A DNA stretch of 10,696 nucleotides from Gemmatimonadota bacterium (GTDB lineage Bacteria > Gemmatimonadota > Gemmatimonadetes > Gemmatimonadales > GWC2-71-9): NCBI GenBank assembly GCA_025360265.1, contig JANYCP010000312.1, forward strand, positions 1 to 10,696, written 5' to 3'. Positions 1 through 5,639 of this stretch are shown one piece after another; positions within the stretch are counted from its first letter, which is position 1; each line of letters begins with the position of its first letter. Both the position numbers and the translations under genes were made by a program. The notes beneath the pieces were generated by a model. That model had not been told where the DNA came from, searched no databases, and saw only the letters and a list, made by a program, of their open reading frames with translations.

Positions 1-269
1 GAACTCTCGTCCGGGTTCAGCTGGAGGCCACCATATACATCGTAGCTTTCGGGGCGAAGGCGACTCACCACCAGCCCGCCGCCCAACCCGGCCAGTACGA
101 GCAGGAGAACCAGCCACTTTACCCGGCGGATCGCCCCGAAATACCGGACGATCGGAGAAGTCTTTGGGCCGGTGGCGGTGCCGCTGCCGCCAGAGGACAT
201 CCCTTCGGTCAACGCACCAAATGCCGCGGTGGTCGGTAAATCTTCTGGTACCGGAACGAGATTGGCCAT
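1..269 (-). CDS. Wzz-type polysaccharide chain-length / tyrosine-autokinase protein, N-terminal fragment
   Basis: This gene runs off the left edge, so only the first 89 residues are visible. They show a Pro/Gly/Ser/Thr-rich cytoplasmic leader (1-39), the segment IVRYFGAIRRVKWLVLLL (40-57) opening a transmembrane helix at about 51-69, then SRLRPESYDVYGGLQLNPDE going into the periplasm. A basic Arg-Tyr/Arg-Arg stretch before the first helix, followed by a Pro-x-x-Tyr segment and a beta-strand, is the usual start of Wzz/Etk-type proteins (Wzc, EpsB, chain-length determinants), which control polymerisation and export of exopolysaccharide or capsule. The missing part would tell a plain Wzz from a fused BY-kinase. 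The ATG at 269-267 is the first plausible start; no strong Shine-Dalgarno precedes it. It is divergent from the two-component operon, with a sigma-54-like element 59-74 bp upstream. The family call rests on the membrane topology and this short motif only. Confidence 0.75.
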   Translation of the reverse strand, partial: MANLVPVPEDLPTTAAFGALTEGMSSGGSGTATGPKTSPIVRYFGAIRRVKWLVLLLVLAGLGGGLVVSRLRPESYDVYGGLQLNPDES

Positions 270-327
270 AGTGCCCGCAATTGAGGTGATTCGAACGGGA
301 GCAAATCGCCCGCTCGGGGGCTGGTCA

Positions 328-343
328 TGCAAGGCTGATACCG
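328..343 (-). promoter_or_regulatory. Candidate sigma-54 (-24/-12) promoter for the divergent polysaccharide gene
   Basis: Read on the minus strand, the sequence is CGGTATCAGCCTTGCA. It has the invariant GG and GC separated by exactly 10 bp and a perfect TTGCA -12 box; the -24 box (consensus TGGCAC) matches only at GG and A. The start of transcription would be near 317, giving a leader of about 48 nt before the ATG at 269. The enhancer-binding activator that such a promoter needs is encoded on the other side of the same intergenic region. This is a reading by eye; the weak -24 box keeps confidence moderate. Confidence 0.4.
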
Positions 344-372
344 CGACAGGGAATCAGGTAGTGAGCCTATGT

Positions 373-390
373 AGGCCTAGGCCGAGGCCT
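373..390. repeat. Triple AGGCC(T/G) hexamer repeat
   Basis: Three consecutive hexamers, AGGCCT, AGGCCG and AGGCCT, also make the block nearly self-complementary. It lies between the central palindrome (416-433) and the minus-strand sigma-54-like element, about 65 bp upstream of that predicted start. It could be a protein-binding site or chance; I do not recognise it as a known operator. Confidence 0.5.
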
Positions 391-415
391 CGATCCGACA
401 ATTACCCACTTTTTG

Positions 416-433
416 TGTTGCGTTTACGCAACA
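416..433. promoter_or_regulatory. 18-bp perfect palindrome, candidate enhancer (UAS) for the NtrC-type regulator
   Basis: TGTTGCGTTTACGCAACA consists of two perfectly complementary 7-bp arms around TTTA, in AT-rich flanks. Its centre (about 424) is close to the middle of the divergent region (about 431). It sits about 108 bp upstream of the predicted minus-strand start and about 110-125 bp upstream of the predicted plus-strand starts, typical distances for NtrC-family enhancers. Fis-type helix-turn-helix dimers bind this kind of short palindrome. A half-site (ACGCAA) recurs at 445-450. Assignment to the adjacent regulator is inference. Confidence 0.5.
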
Positions 434-484
434 ATTATCGCAGCACGCAAGAGACAGGTGCCTCATTCAGGCCACGGAATGAGT

Positions 485-490
485 TATAAT
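485..490 (+). promoter_or_regulatory. Perfect TATAAT -10 hexamer upstream of the response-regulator gene
   Basis: The hexamer TATAAT is an exact housekeeping -10 box, unusual in this GC-rich DNA. At 16-19 bp spacing no good -35 hexamer is found (CTCATT at 462-467 is the 17-bp choice), and no extended TG motif precedes it. It could give basal, sigma-70-type expression of the regulator operon with a leader of about 95 nt. Confidence 0.3.
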
Positions 491-509
491 GGCGGTCAGT
501 TCGATGTAC

Positions 510-524
510 TGGCACCACAGTCGC
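510..524 (+). promoter_or_regulatory. Candidate sigma-54 promoter 1 for the regulator operon
   Basis: TGGCACCACAGTCGC has a full TGGCAC -24 box, exact GG-N10-GC spacing, and TCGC in place of TTGC at -12. The predicted start is near 536, about 57 nt before the regulator's ATG at 593. If used, the regulator would drive its own operon. Confidence 0.38.
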
Positions 525-538
525 GGCACGCTTTTCGC
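524..538 (+). promoter_or_regulatory. Candidate sigma-54 promoter 2, abutting promoter 1
   Basis: CGGCACGCTTTTCGC again has GG-N10-GC spacing. It matches GGCACG of the -24 consensus and has a T-rich spacer and TCGC at -12. It begins where the previous element ends, so the two are offset by 14 bp. The predicted start is near 550. At most one of the two is likely to be the main promoter. Confidence 0.38.
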
Positions 539-580
539 CTTGAAGGGTGCTGGACACGTCCTACGCCTCGATCTAAAAGT

Positions 581-584
581 GGAG
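581..584 (+). promoter_or_regulatory. Ribosome binding site fixing the regulator start
   Basis: GGAG lies 8 nt before the ATG at 593. It supports that start over an upstream in-frame extension to 413, whose extra 60 residues look non-coding and would span the proposed promoters. Confidence 0.65.
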
Positions 585-592
585 CAGAACTG

Positions 593-2098
593 ATGACCGC
601 TGTCTCTGGAGCCGGGCAGGACGCTGGCTCCCAGGATTCGCCTGCCAGCCGCGACGTGCTGTCGTTGCCGGCCGATATCAAGGCTTCGATCCGGATCCTT
701 ATCGTCGATGACGAGCGGACCCTCAGGGAGAGCTGTGCCTCAGTGCTTCGGGGCGAAGGGTACGGCGTGACGCTGGCCGGCCGCGGCGAAGAGGCGCTGG
801 ATCTGGTGCGTAACCGTCAGTTTGATGTTGTACTGGTCGATCTCTTCATGTCACAAGTGCCGGGGCTCGAGATTCTCAATGCCTCGCTTGAAGCAAATCG
901 CGATTGCCTGGTGGTTGTGATGACGGGCAATCCCAGCGTGCCGTCCAGCATCGAGGCGCTGCGCATGGGTGCCTGGGACTACCTGCCGAAACCGTTCTCG
1001 GCCACGCACCTGCAGATCCTGATTGGCCGCGCCTCGCATGCCGTGCTCAAGGGCCGCGAGGCAGCCGACCTTCGCCAGCAGATTGTTCGGCAGCATTCGC
1101 ATTCTGAGTCATTGGCGCTGATCGGTATCTCGCCGGCGTTTCGCAAGGCCGTCGAATTGGCGCGCAAGGTCGCGCCGACTGACGCCTCAGTCTTCATCAG
1201 CGGTGAGAGCGGGACCGGCAAGGAAGTGATCGCCCAGTTTATTCATCAGCACTCCCGGCGTTCGAAGCGGGCGATGGTGCCGATCAACTGTGCGGCGCTG
1301 CCGGAACCACTGCTTGAGTCGGAGATGTTCGGTCACCGCAAGGGTTCATTTACTGGCGCGGACCGCGACAAGCCCGGTCTGCTCGAAACCGCCAATGGCG
1401 GCACGCTCTTTCTCGACGAACTCACCGAAATGTCGCTGCCGCTGCAGGCGAAACTGCTGCGCGTTGTGCAGGACGGCGTCGTTCGCCGTGTCGGTGCCGA
1501 GACGGCGGGTGATCCGGTGGATGTGCGCTTCATCTCCGCCACCAACCGCGACCCGCAGGAAGCAGTCGAGCGCGGCGTGTTGCGCGGCGATCTTTTCTAC
1601 CGGTTGCGGGTGGTTCCGATCACGCTGCCACCGTTGCGCCAGCGGGTCGAGGATATCGCGATGCTCGCCAATCACTTCCTCGGCGTCTTCTGGCACCGCC
1701 ATCGCCAGATGCCAGATCGTGCACCGCGCTTGAGCGATGCCAGTGTCGAGTTCCTGCGGACTCGCCCGTGGCGCGGCAATGTGCGCGAGCTGCAGAATGC
1801 TATCGAGCATGTGGCGGTTCTGGTGGAACCGGAGCAGTTGATCGAACCGGGCGATATCCCGATGTATGACGATGCCGAAATTCCAATGGAGCGCGTCGCA
1901 GCCCCGCAGCTCGACGGCCCATTCCATGAAGTGAAGGACCAGGTCATCTCCCAGTTCGAGCGAGACTACCTCACTCGTCTGGTTGCGCGCGCCGCCGGCA
2001 ACATGTCGAAGGCTGCCCGGCAAGCAAACGTCGACCGTACCACGCTCTACCGTCTGATGGAGAAGCACGGGCTGCAGCGGGAAGACCGCGGCGAGTAG
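593..2098 (+). CDS. NtrC-family sigma-54-dependent response regulator
   Basis: A 501-residue enhancer-binding response regulator that would remodel sigma-54 RNA polymerase to start transcription when phosphorylated. The receiver domain (about 33-148) has the acidic pair D39/D40, the phospho-acceptor D83 in LVDLF, and K133 in PKPF. The AAA+ domain (about 172-410) has Walker A GESGTGKE (204-211), a sigma-54-contacting loop GSFTGA (251-256, Ser where most members have Ala), Walker B TLFLDE (271-276), the sensor ATNRD (316-320), the arginine-finger region RGDLFYRL (331-338) and RGNVREL (394-400). A Fis-type helix-turn-helix lies at about 464-493. The architecture matches NtrC/ZraR and the PrsR-like regulators of exopolysaccharide loci. 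It is the first gene of an operon with its likely partner kinase 4 bp downstream, and divergent from a polysaccharide export gene that is its probable target. The start at 593 is chosen for its GGAG. Confidence 0.97.
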   Translation: MTAVSGAGQDAGSQDSPASRDVLSLPADIKASIRILIVDDERTLRESCASVLRGEGYGVTLAGRGEEALDLVRNRQFDVVLVDLFMSQVPGLEILNASLEANRDCLVVVMTGNPSVPSSIEALRMGAWDYLPKPFSATHLQILIGRASHAVLKGREAADLRQQIVRQHSHSESLALIGISPAFRKAVELARKVAPTDASVFISGESGTGKEVIAQFIHQHSRRSKRAMVPINCAALPEPLLESEMFGHRKGSFTGADRDKPGLLETANGGTLFLDELTEMSLPLQAKLLRVVQDGVVRRVGAETAGDPVDVRFISATNRDPQEAVERGVLRGDLFYRLRVVPITLPPLRQRVEDIAMLANHFLGVFWHRHRQMPDRAPRLSDASVEFLRTRPWRGNVRELQNAIEHVAVLVEPEQLIEPGDIPMYDDAEIPMERVAAPQLDGPFHEVKDQVISQFERDYLTRLVARAAGNMSKAARQANVDRTTLYRLMEKHGLQREDRGE

Positions 2099-2102
2099 CC
2101 TT

Positions 2103-3158
2103 ATGCTCGCCGCCTCTGCCCGGCAGCAGCTCGACGAAATCGCGGACGCGCTCGTAGAAGACTGGCGGGCGTTTTCCGAGGACGCCCTGTCGCAGGCAGA
2201 AGTCGCCGCCGGCCTGGCGGACGTGGTGTCACGCATGACCGACGCCGTCGAGGGCGTGACACGTGCCGACATCGGTCTCGCCTCTCCGCTGACCCGCCGG
2301 ATTATCACGCTGGTGCGTCGACGGGTGATCGAGCGGAGCGTTGCGCTCGATCCCGCGGACTCCCTGCCACTCCTCCGAGCGCTCGAAGCCGTCGCTGCGT
2401 CGGTCGAACCGGGGTGGTCGGAGCACTTTCAGGATCGCATGACCGGACCGAGCGGGCTCGACCTCGTCGTCGAGGTGGCCCACGACCTCCGCTCGCCGCT
2501 GACCTCCATTCTCTTTCTTGCCGAAACGATGCTGCGTGGCCGAAGCGGCCCGCTCACCCCGCTACAGGAACGCCAGCTGGGTCTTGTCTATTCTGCCGCG
2601 TTTGGCTTGAACGCCGTGGCGAGCGATGTCATCGAGCTGGTTCGCGGCGGCGATCGCCTGGTCGGTCACGACAAGCAGGTGTTCTCGATGACGGAGGTAC
2701 TCGAAGCGGTTCGTGATATCGTGCTGCCGATCGCCGAAGAAAAGGGCCTCGAGCTGCGCTTCGAGGGGCCGCGCAACGACCGCCGTCTGGGCCATCCCGG
2801 TGCGCTCAATCGCGTTCTGCTCAACCTCACGACGAACGCACTCAAGTTCACCGCTGAGGGGTTCGTCGAAGTGAAAATCACCGAACTCAATGACGAGTTG
2901 GTGGAGTGCTCGGTGCAGGACAGCGGTCGTGGCGTCCCTGCCGCGGCGTTGCCGACCTTGTTCGAGCCGTTTCGTCGGCGCCAAGCCGGAGGCGACTACG
3001 CCTTCTCCGGCTCTGGACTTGGCCTGTCAATCTGCCGAAAACTGGTGGAATCGATGGAGGCCGAGCTCTCAGTTGCCACGGCGCAGGGTGAGGGAACTCG
3101 CTTTTTTTTCCGATTGAACCTGCCGTTGGTGACGGCGGCGGATGGCCTGTTTGCCTGA
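2103..3158 (+). CDS. Soluble sensor histidine kinase, partner of the NtrC-type regulator
   Basis: A 351-residue histidine kinase expected to phosphorylate the regulator encoded 4 bp upstream. The dimerisation/phospho-acceptor domain carries VAHDLRSPLTS with H127. The ATPase domain has the N box NLTTNALKFT (241-250), the G1 box DSGRG (273-277), the F box LFEPF (286-290) and the G2 box GSGLGLSI (303-310), so all catalytic motifs are present. There is no signal peptide or transmembrane helix, so it should be cytoplasmic. The N-terminal 115 residues are predicted helical and match no PAS, GAF or HAMP signature I can see; the Trp-containing four-helix feel is reminiscent of RsbRD-type N-terminal domains, but this is a guess. 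The input signal is therefore unknown. Its 3' end overlaps the glycosyltransferase start by 17 bp, indicating co-translation. Confidence 0.94.
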   Translation: MLAASARQQLDEIADALVEDWRAFSEDALSQAEVAAGLADVVSRMTDAVEGVTRADIGLASPLTRRIITLVRRRVIERSVALDPADSLPLLRALEAVAASVEPGWSEHFQDRMTGPSGLDLVVEVAHDLRSPLTSILFLAETMLRGRSGPLTPLQERQLGLVYSAAFGLNAVASDVIELVRGGDRLVGHDKQVFSMTEVLEAVRDIVLPIAEEKGLELRFEGPRNDRRLGHPGALNRVLLNLTTNALKFTAEGFVEVKITELNDELVECSVQDSGRGVPAAALPTLFEPFRRRQAGGDYAFSGSGLGLSICRKLVESMEAELSVATAQGEGTRFFFRLNLPLVTAADGLFA

Positions 3159-4329
3159 TCAGACGCCGGGACACGCATTGCCAGGTGTCGTTGCCTTTGC
3201 CAACGACTGGGGAACCGATCCGACCAGCAAGCACCACCTGATGCGATTGCTGGCCGAGCGCACTGCGGTGCTCTGGGTTGAAGCCAGCGGAATGCGTCGC
3301 CCCACCGCCACGAGTAGCGCGGATTGGCGGCGGATCGGCAAGAAGCTGCGCAAGATGATGGGCGGATTGCGACCGGGTGCACCCGGACTTTCGGTGCTCT
3401 CGCCGCCGGCGCTGCCCTTTCCGACCAACGCGATTGCCCGTGCGATCAATGCCCGTTTGTATCGTCGCGCCGTGCGCGTCGCGCTGCGAGCGACCGGTCG
3501 CGATCTGAAGCCGTTGCTCTGGGTGTACACGCCGACCGTGGCGCGATATCTCGATCTCCTGCCGTCGCGCGGTCTCGTCTATCACTGCGTCGATCGCTGG
3601 TGGGCCTTCTCGGAGTACGACACCGACGAGATGCAGCGTTGCCACGAAATCCTCTGCCGCCGCGCCGATCACGTCTTCGTGTCATCGCGGGAACTGGAAC
3701 GCGACTGCATCAACCTCACCGATCGCGTGTCGTACATTCCGCACGGCGTGCAATGGGATCACTTTCGTACTGCCGTGGTGACACCAGCGACCAGGCCGTC
3801 TGACTTGCCGCCACCCGGACGTCCCATGGCGGGTTTTATCGGCTTGATCGACGACTGGATCGATCTTGACGTGATCGCGAAGAGCGCGCGCGCAAATCCG
3901 CAGGCGGATTTCGTGCTGATCGGTGCGAGTCGTGTCGCCATGGATGCCGTGTCGTCGTTGCCAAATATTTACCTGCTTGGCCGAAAGCCATTTGCCGACC
4001 TCCCGTCGTATCTGGCCCAGTTTGACGTCGCGTTGATTCCTTTCAAGATCAACGACCTGACGCTCGCCGTGAACCCGATCAAGTTGCGCGAGTATCTGTC
4101 GGCCGGTGCACCCGTCGTCACCACGGCACTTCCCGAACTGGTGGCGTTGCGCGGTCAGGTCGGAGTCGACGTCACCGACGACAGCGATTCCTTTGTGGCC
4201 GCCGTCACCGCTCGCCTGGCCACCCCGGCCACCAAAGCGCAACGCCTCGCCTATTCCGATTCGATGCGGACCGACAGTTGGTCGGGCCGCCTCGAGCAAA
4301 TGCTGCAACACCTGGGACACCTGCTGTGA
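3142..4329 (+). CDS. GT4-type glycosyltransferase, TuaH-like
   Basis: A 395-residue cytoplasmic glycosyltransferase of the GT-B fold, expected to add a sugar from a nucleotide donor to a growing surface polysaccharide. The N-terminal Rossmann half contains FANDWGTDPTSKHHLMRLLA (about 19-38) and VYHCVDRWWAFSEYD (146-160), then CRRADHVFVSSRELERD (172-188), an arrangement I associate with TuaH-like and related exopolysaccharide transferases. The second half starts near GFIGLIDDWIDLD (231-243) and has the nucleotide-sugar-binding region PIKLREYLSAGAPVVTTALP (312-331). The chain fits usual GT4 length. It starts inside the 3' end of the kinase gene (17-bp overlap) and is followed 7 bp later by wecB, so it belongs to the operon. 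Neither donor nor acceptor can be read from sequence; UDP-ManNAc made by the next gene's product, or a derivative, is one possibility. Confidence 0.9.
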   Translation: MACLPDQTPGHALPGVVAFANDWGTDPTSKHHLMRLLAERTAVLWVEASGMRRPTATSSADWRRIGKKLRKMMGGLRPGAPGLSVLSPPALPFPTNAIARAINARLYRRAVRVALRATGRDLKPLLWVYTPTVARYLDLLPSRGLVYHCVDRWWAFSEYDTDEMQRCHEILCRRADHVFVSSRELERDCINLTDRVSYIPHGVQWDHFRTAVVTPATRPSDLPPPGRPMAGFIGLIDDWIDLDVIAKSARANPQADFVLIGASRVAMDAVSSLPNIYLLGRKPFADLPSYLAQFDVALIPFKINDLTLAVNPIKLREYLSAGAPVVTTALPELVALRGQVGVDVTDDSDSFVAAVTARLATPATKAQRLAYSDSMRTDSWSGRLEQMLQHLGHLL

Positions 4330-4336
4330 ACCGACC

Positions 4337-5455
4337 ATGAAAACGATCGTTGTTGCTGGAGCACGCCCGAACTTCATGAAGGTTGCCCCGATTCTCCAGG
4401 CACTCACGCGTCGCGGACATTCTGCCGTGCTGGTCCATACCGGCCAGCACTTTGACGCCGCCATGTCCGACACTTTCTTCGCCGATCTCGGCATGCGCGA
4501 GCCCGACCACCATCTCGGTGTCGGCGCCGGAACGCACGCCGAACAGACGGCACGGGTGATGGAGCGTTTCGAGGTTGTGCTGAATGCGGAACGTCCCGGT
4601 TGGGTGGTCGTGGTGGGAGACGTCAATTCCACGATGGCAGCGGCGTTGGTGACAGCGAAGTTGCGCCCGCTGATCGGCTGCCGGCTCGCGCATGTCGAGG
4701 CGGGACTTCGCAGCGGTGACTGGCGCATGCCGGAAGAGGTCAACCGCGTGGTCACCGATCAGCTGGCCGACTTGCTGCTGACCCATTCACCGGAAGCCGC
4801 AGCGCACCTCGCCAACGAAGGCGTCCCAGCGCGACGCATCGCCTTCGTCGGCAATGTGATGATCGACTCGCTGTTCGATACGCTCGACCGGACCGCTACC
4901 GATGCGCCGTGGGAAGCGTACGGCCTGACGCGTAATGGGTACGGTCTGGTCACGTTGCACCGACCGTCGAACGTCGATTCAGTGGAACGACTCGCGGAGC
5001 TGCTGCGCGGGCTGGCGAAGGTCGCCGACCGATTGCCGCTCCTCTGGCCGGTGCATCCTCGGGCGCGCGCCAACCTCGCCGGCATGACGCTGCCGCCGCG
5101 GTTGCAGTTGGTCGATCCCGCCCGGTATCGCGACATGACCCATCTGGTTGATGGCTGTGCGATCGTGATCACCGATTCGGGCGGCCTTCAGGAAGAGACC
5201 ACGGCGCTGGGTGTTCCATGTGTTACGCTGCGTGAAGCGACCGAGCGACCAGTGACTGTCACGCTGGGTACCAATCGTCTGGTCCCGTGGCCGCCAACTG
5301 CCGAAGGAATTTTCGAGACCGTGGGCGCGGCGCTGGATGGAGTACCCCGCACCTACCGCCCGGCGACGGTGCCGGGTTGGGACGGTCAGGCGTCCGAGCG
5401 CGTCGTCGTGGCACTTGAGGAAGCTCGACCCGCCGATGGCCGCTGTGGGGCCTGA
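4337..5455 (+). CDS. wecB: UDP-N-acetylglucosamine 2-epimerase (non-hydrolysing)
   Basis: A 372-residue enzyme that interconverts UDP-GlcNAc and UDP-ManNAc in the cytoplasm, supplying ManNAc or, after oxidation, ManNAcA for surface polysaccharides. Length matches the family (about 375). Motifs in order: GARPNFMKVAPIL (8-20), HTGQHFD (34-40), GDVNST (94-99, with D95), HVEAGLRS (119-126), MPEEVNR (131-137, catalytic acid region), VTLHRPSNVD (205-214, with H208), PVHPR (238-242), ITDSGGLQEE (278-287) and ATERPVT (301-307). All expected active-site segments are intact. The ATG at 4337 starts exactly at the conserved MKTIVVAGARPN end; an in-frame extension upstream would lie within the previous gene and is not credible. 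It sits 7 bp after the glycosyltransferase gene and is the last gene of this operon. No wecC-type dehydrogenase is in the window, so the fate of the ManNAc is unknown. Confidence 0.97.
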   Translation: MKTIVVAGARPNFMKVAPILQALTRRGHSAVLVHTGQHFDAAMSDTFFADLGMREPDHHLGVGAGTHAEQTARVMERFEVVLNAERPGWVVVVGDVNSTMAAALVTAKLRPLIGCRLAHVEAGLRSGDWRMPEEVNRVVTDQLADLLLTHSPEAAAHLANEGVPARRIAFVGNVMIDSLFDTLDRTATDAPWEAYGLTRNGYGLVTLHRPSNVDSVERLAELLRGLAKVADRLPLLWPVHPRARANLAGMTLPPRLQLVDPARYRDMTHLVDGCAIVITDSGGLQEETTALGVPCVTLREATERPVTVTLGTNRLVPWPPTAEGIFETVGAALDGVPRTYRPATVPGWDGQASERVVVALEEARPADGRCGA

Positions 5456-5468
5456 TCGACGGTGTAGT

Positions 5469-5474
5469 TAGATT
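5469..5474 (+). promoter_or_regulatory. Possible -10 box for the NYN-LOTUS gene
   Basis: TAGATT, in the local context TGTAGTTAGATTC, is an AT-rich patch 14 bp after the wecB stop in otherwise GC-rich DNA. I see no convincing -35 hexamer. Transcription from here would give a leader of about 160 nt before the GTG at 5640 and would carry the repeat at 5557-5591. Weak evidence. Confidence 0.25.
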
Positions 5475-5556
5475 CATGTACGCGGATGGTGGTGCCATTG
5501 GGGCGCCCCGCCGCATCACGTGCTGTCTCGATCATCGACGTGGCCGCTGCATCGCC

Positions 5557-5591
5557 GAAGCCTGCCCTGAGCAGAGCGAATGGGGCGCATC
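5557..5591. repeat. REP-like element (CPEQSEWG type)
   Basis: The stretch holding GCCTGCCCTGAGCAGAGCGA then TGGGGCGC resembles the short interspersed palindromic repeats whose chance translation reads EACPEQSEWGA. It lies in the wecB to NYN spacer. The family name is from general familiarity with such repeats in GC-rich genomes, not from a search. Confidence 0.5.
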
Positions 5592-5639
5592 GCGCGGTAG
5601 ACGTCGAGACCGGGGACGGCCAAGACCATGGTACCGTAA

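Noticed and set aside
445..460. Minus-strand GGCACCTGTCTCTTGC as a sigma-54 promoter
   Set aside because: GG and GC are separated by 12 bp, not the required 10.
172..489. Plus-strand reading frame of 105 codons
   Set aside because: It runs antisense to the Wzz-type gene start and through the divergent regulatory region, with no recognisable protein features.
413..592. In-frame N-terminal extension of the response regulator
   Set aside because: The 60 extra residues (Cys/Arg-rich, no family match) precede a good GGAG-ATG at 593 and would cover the proposed promoters.
1346..2308. Long minus-strand frame (320 codons)
   Set aside because: It lies opposite the AAA+ and helix-turn-helix coding region; high-GC genes commonly leave open antisense frames, and the product is low-complexity and unrecognisable.
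4106..4336. In-frame extension of wecB
   Set aside because: The extra residues come from the glycosyltransferase gene in another frame; the family's N-terminus begins exactly at ATG 4337.
3682..4755. Long minus-strand frame (357 codons)
   Set aside because: Antisense to the glycosyltransferase and wecB, both of which have full family motifs on the plus strand.
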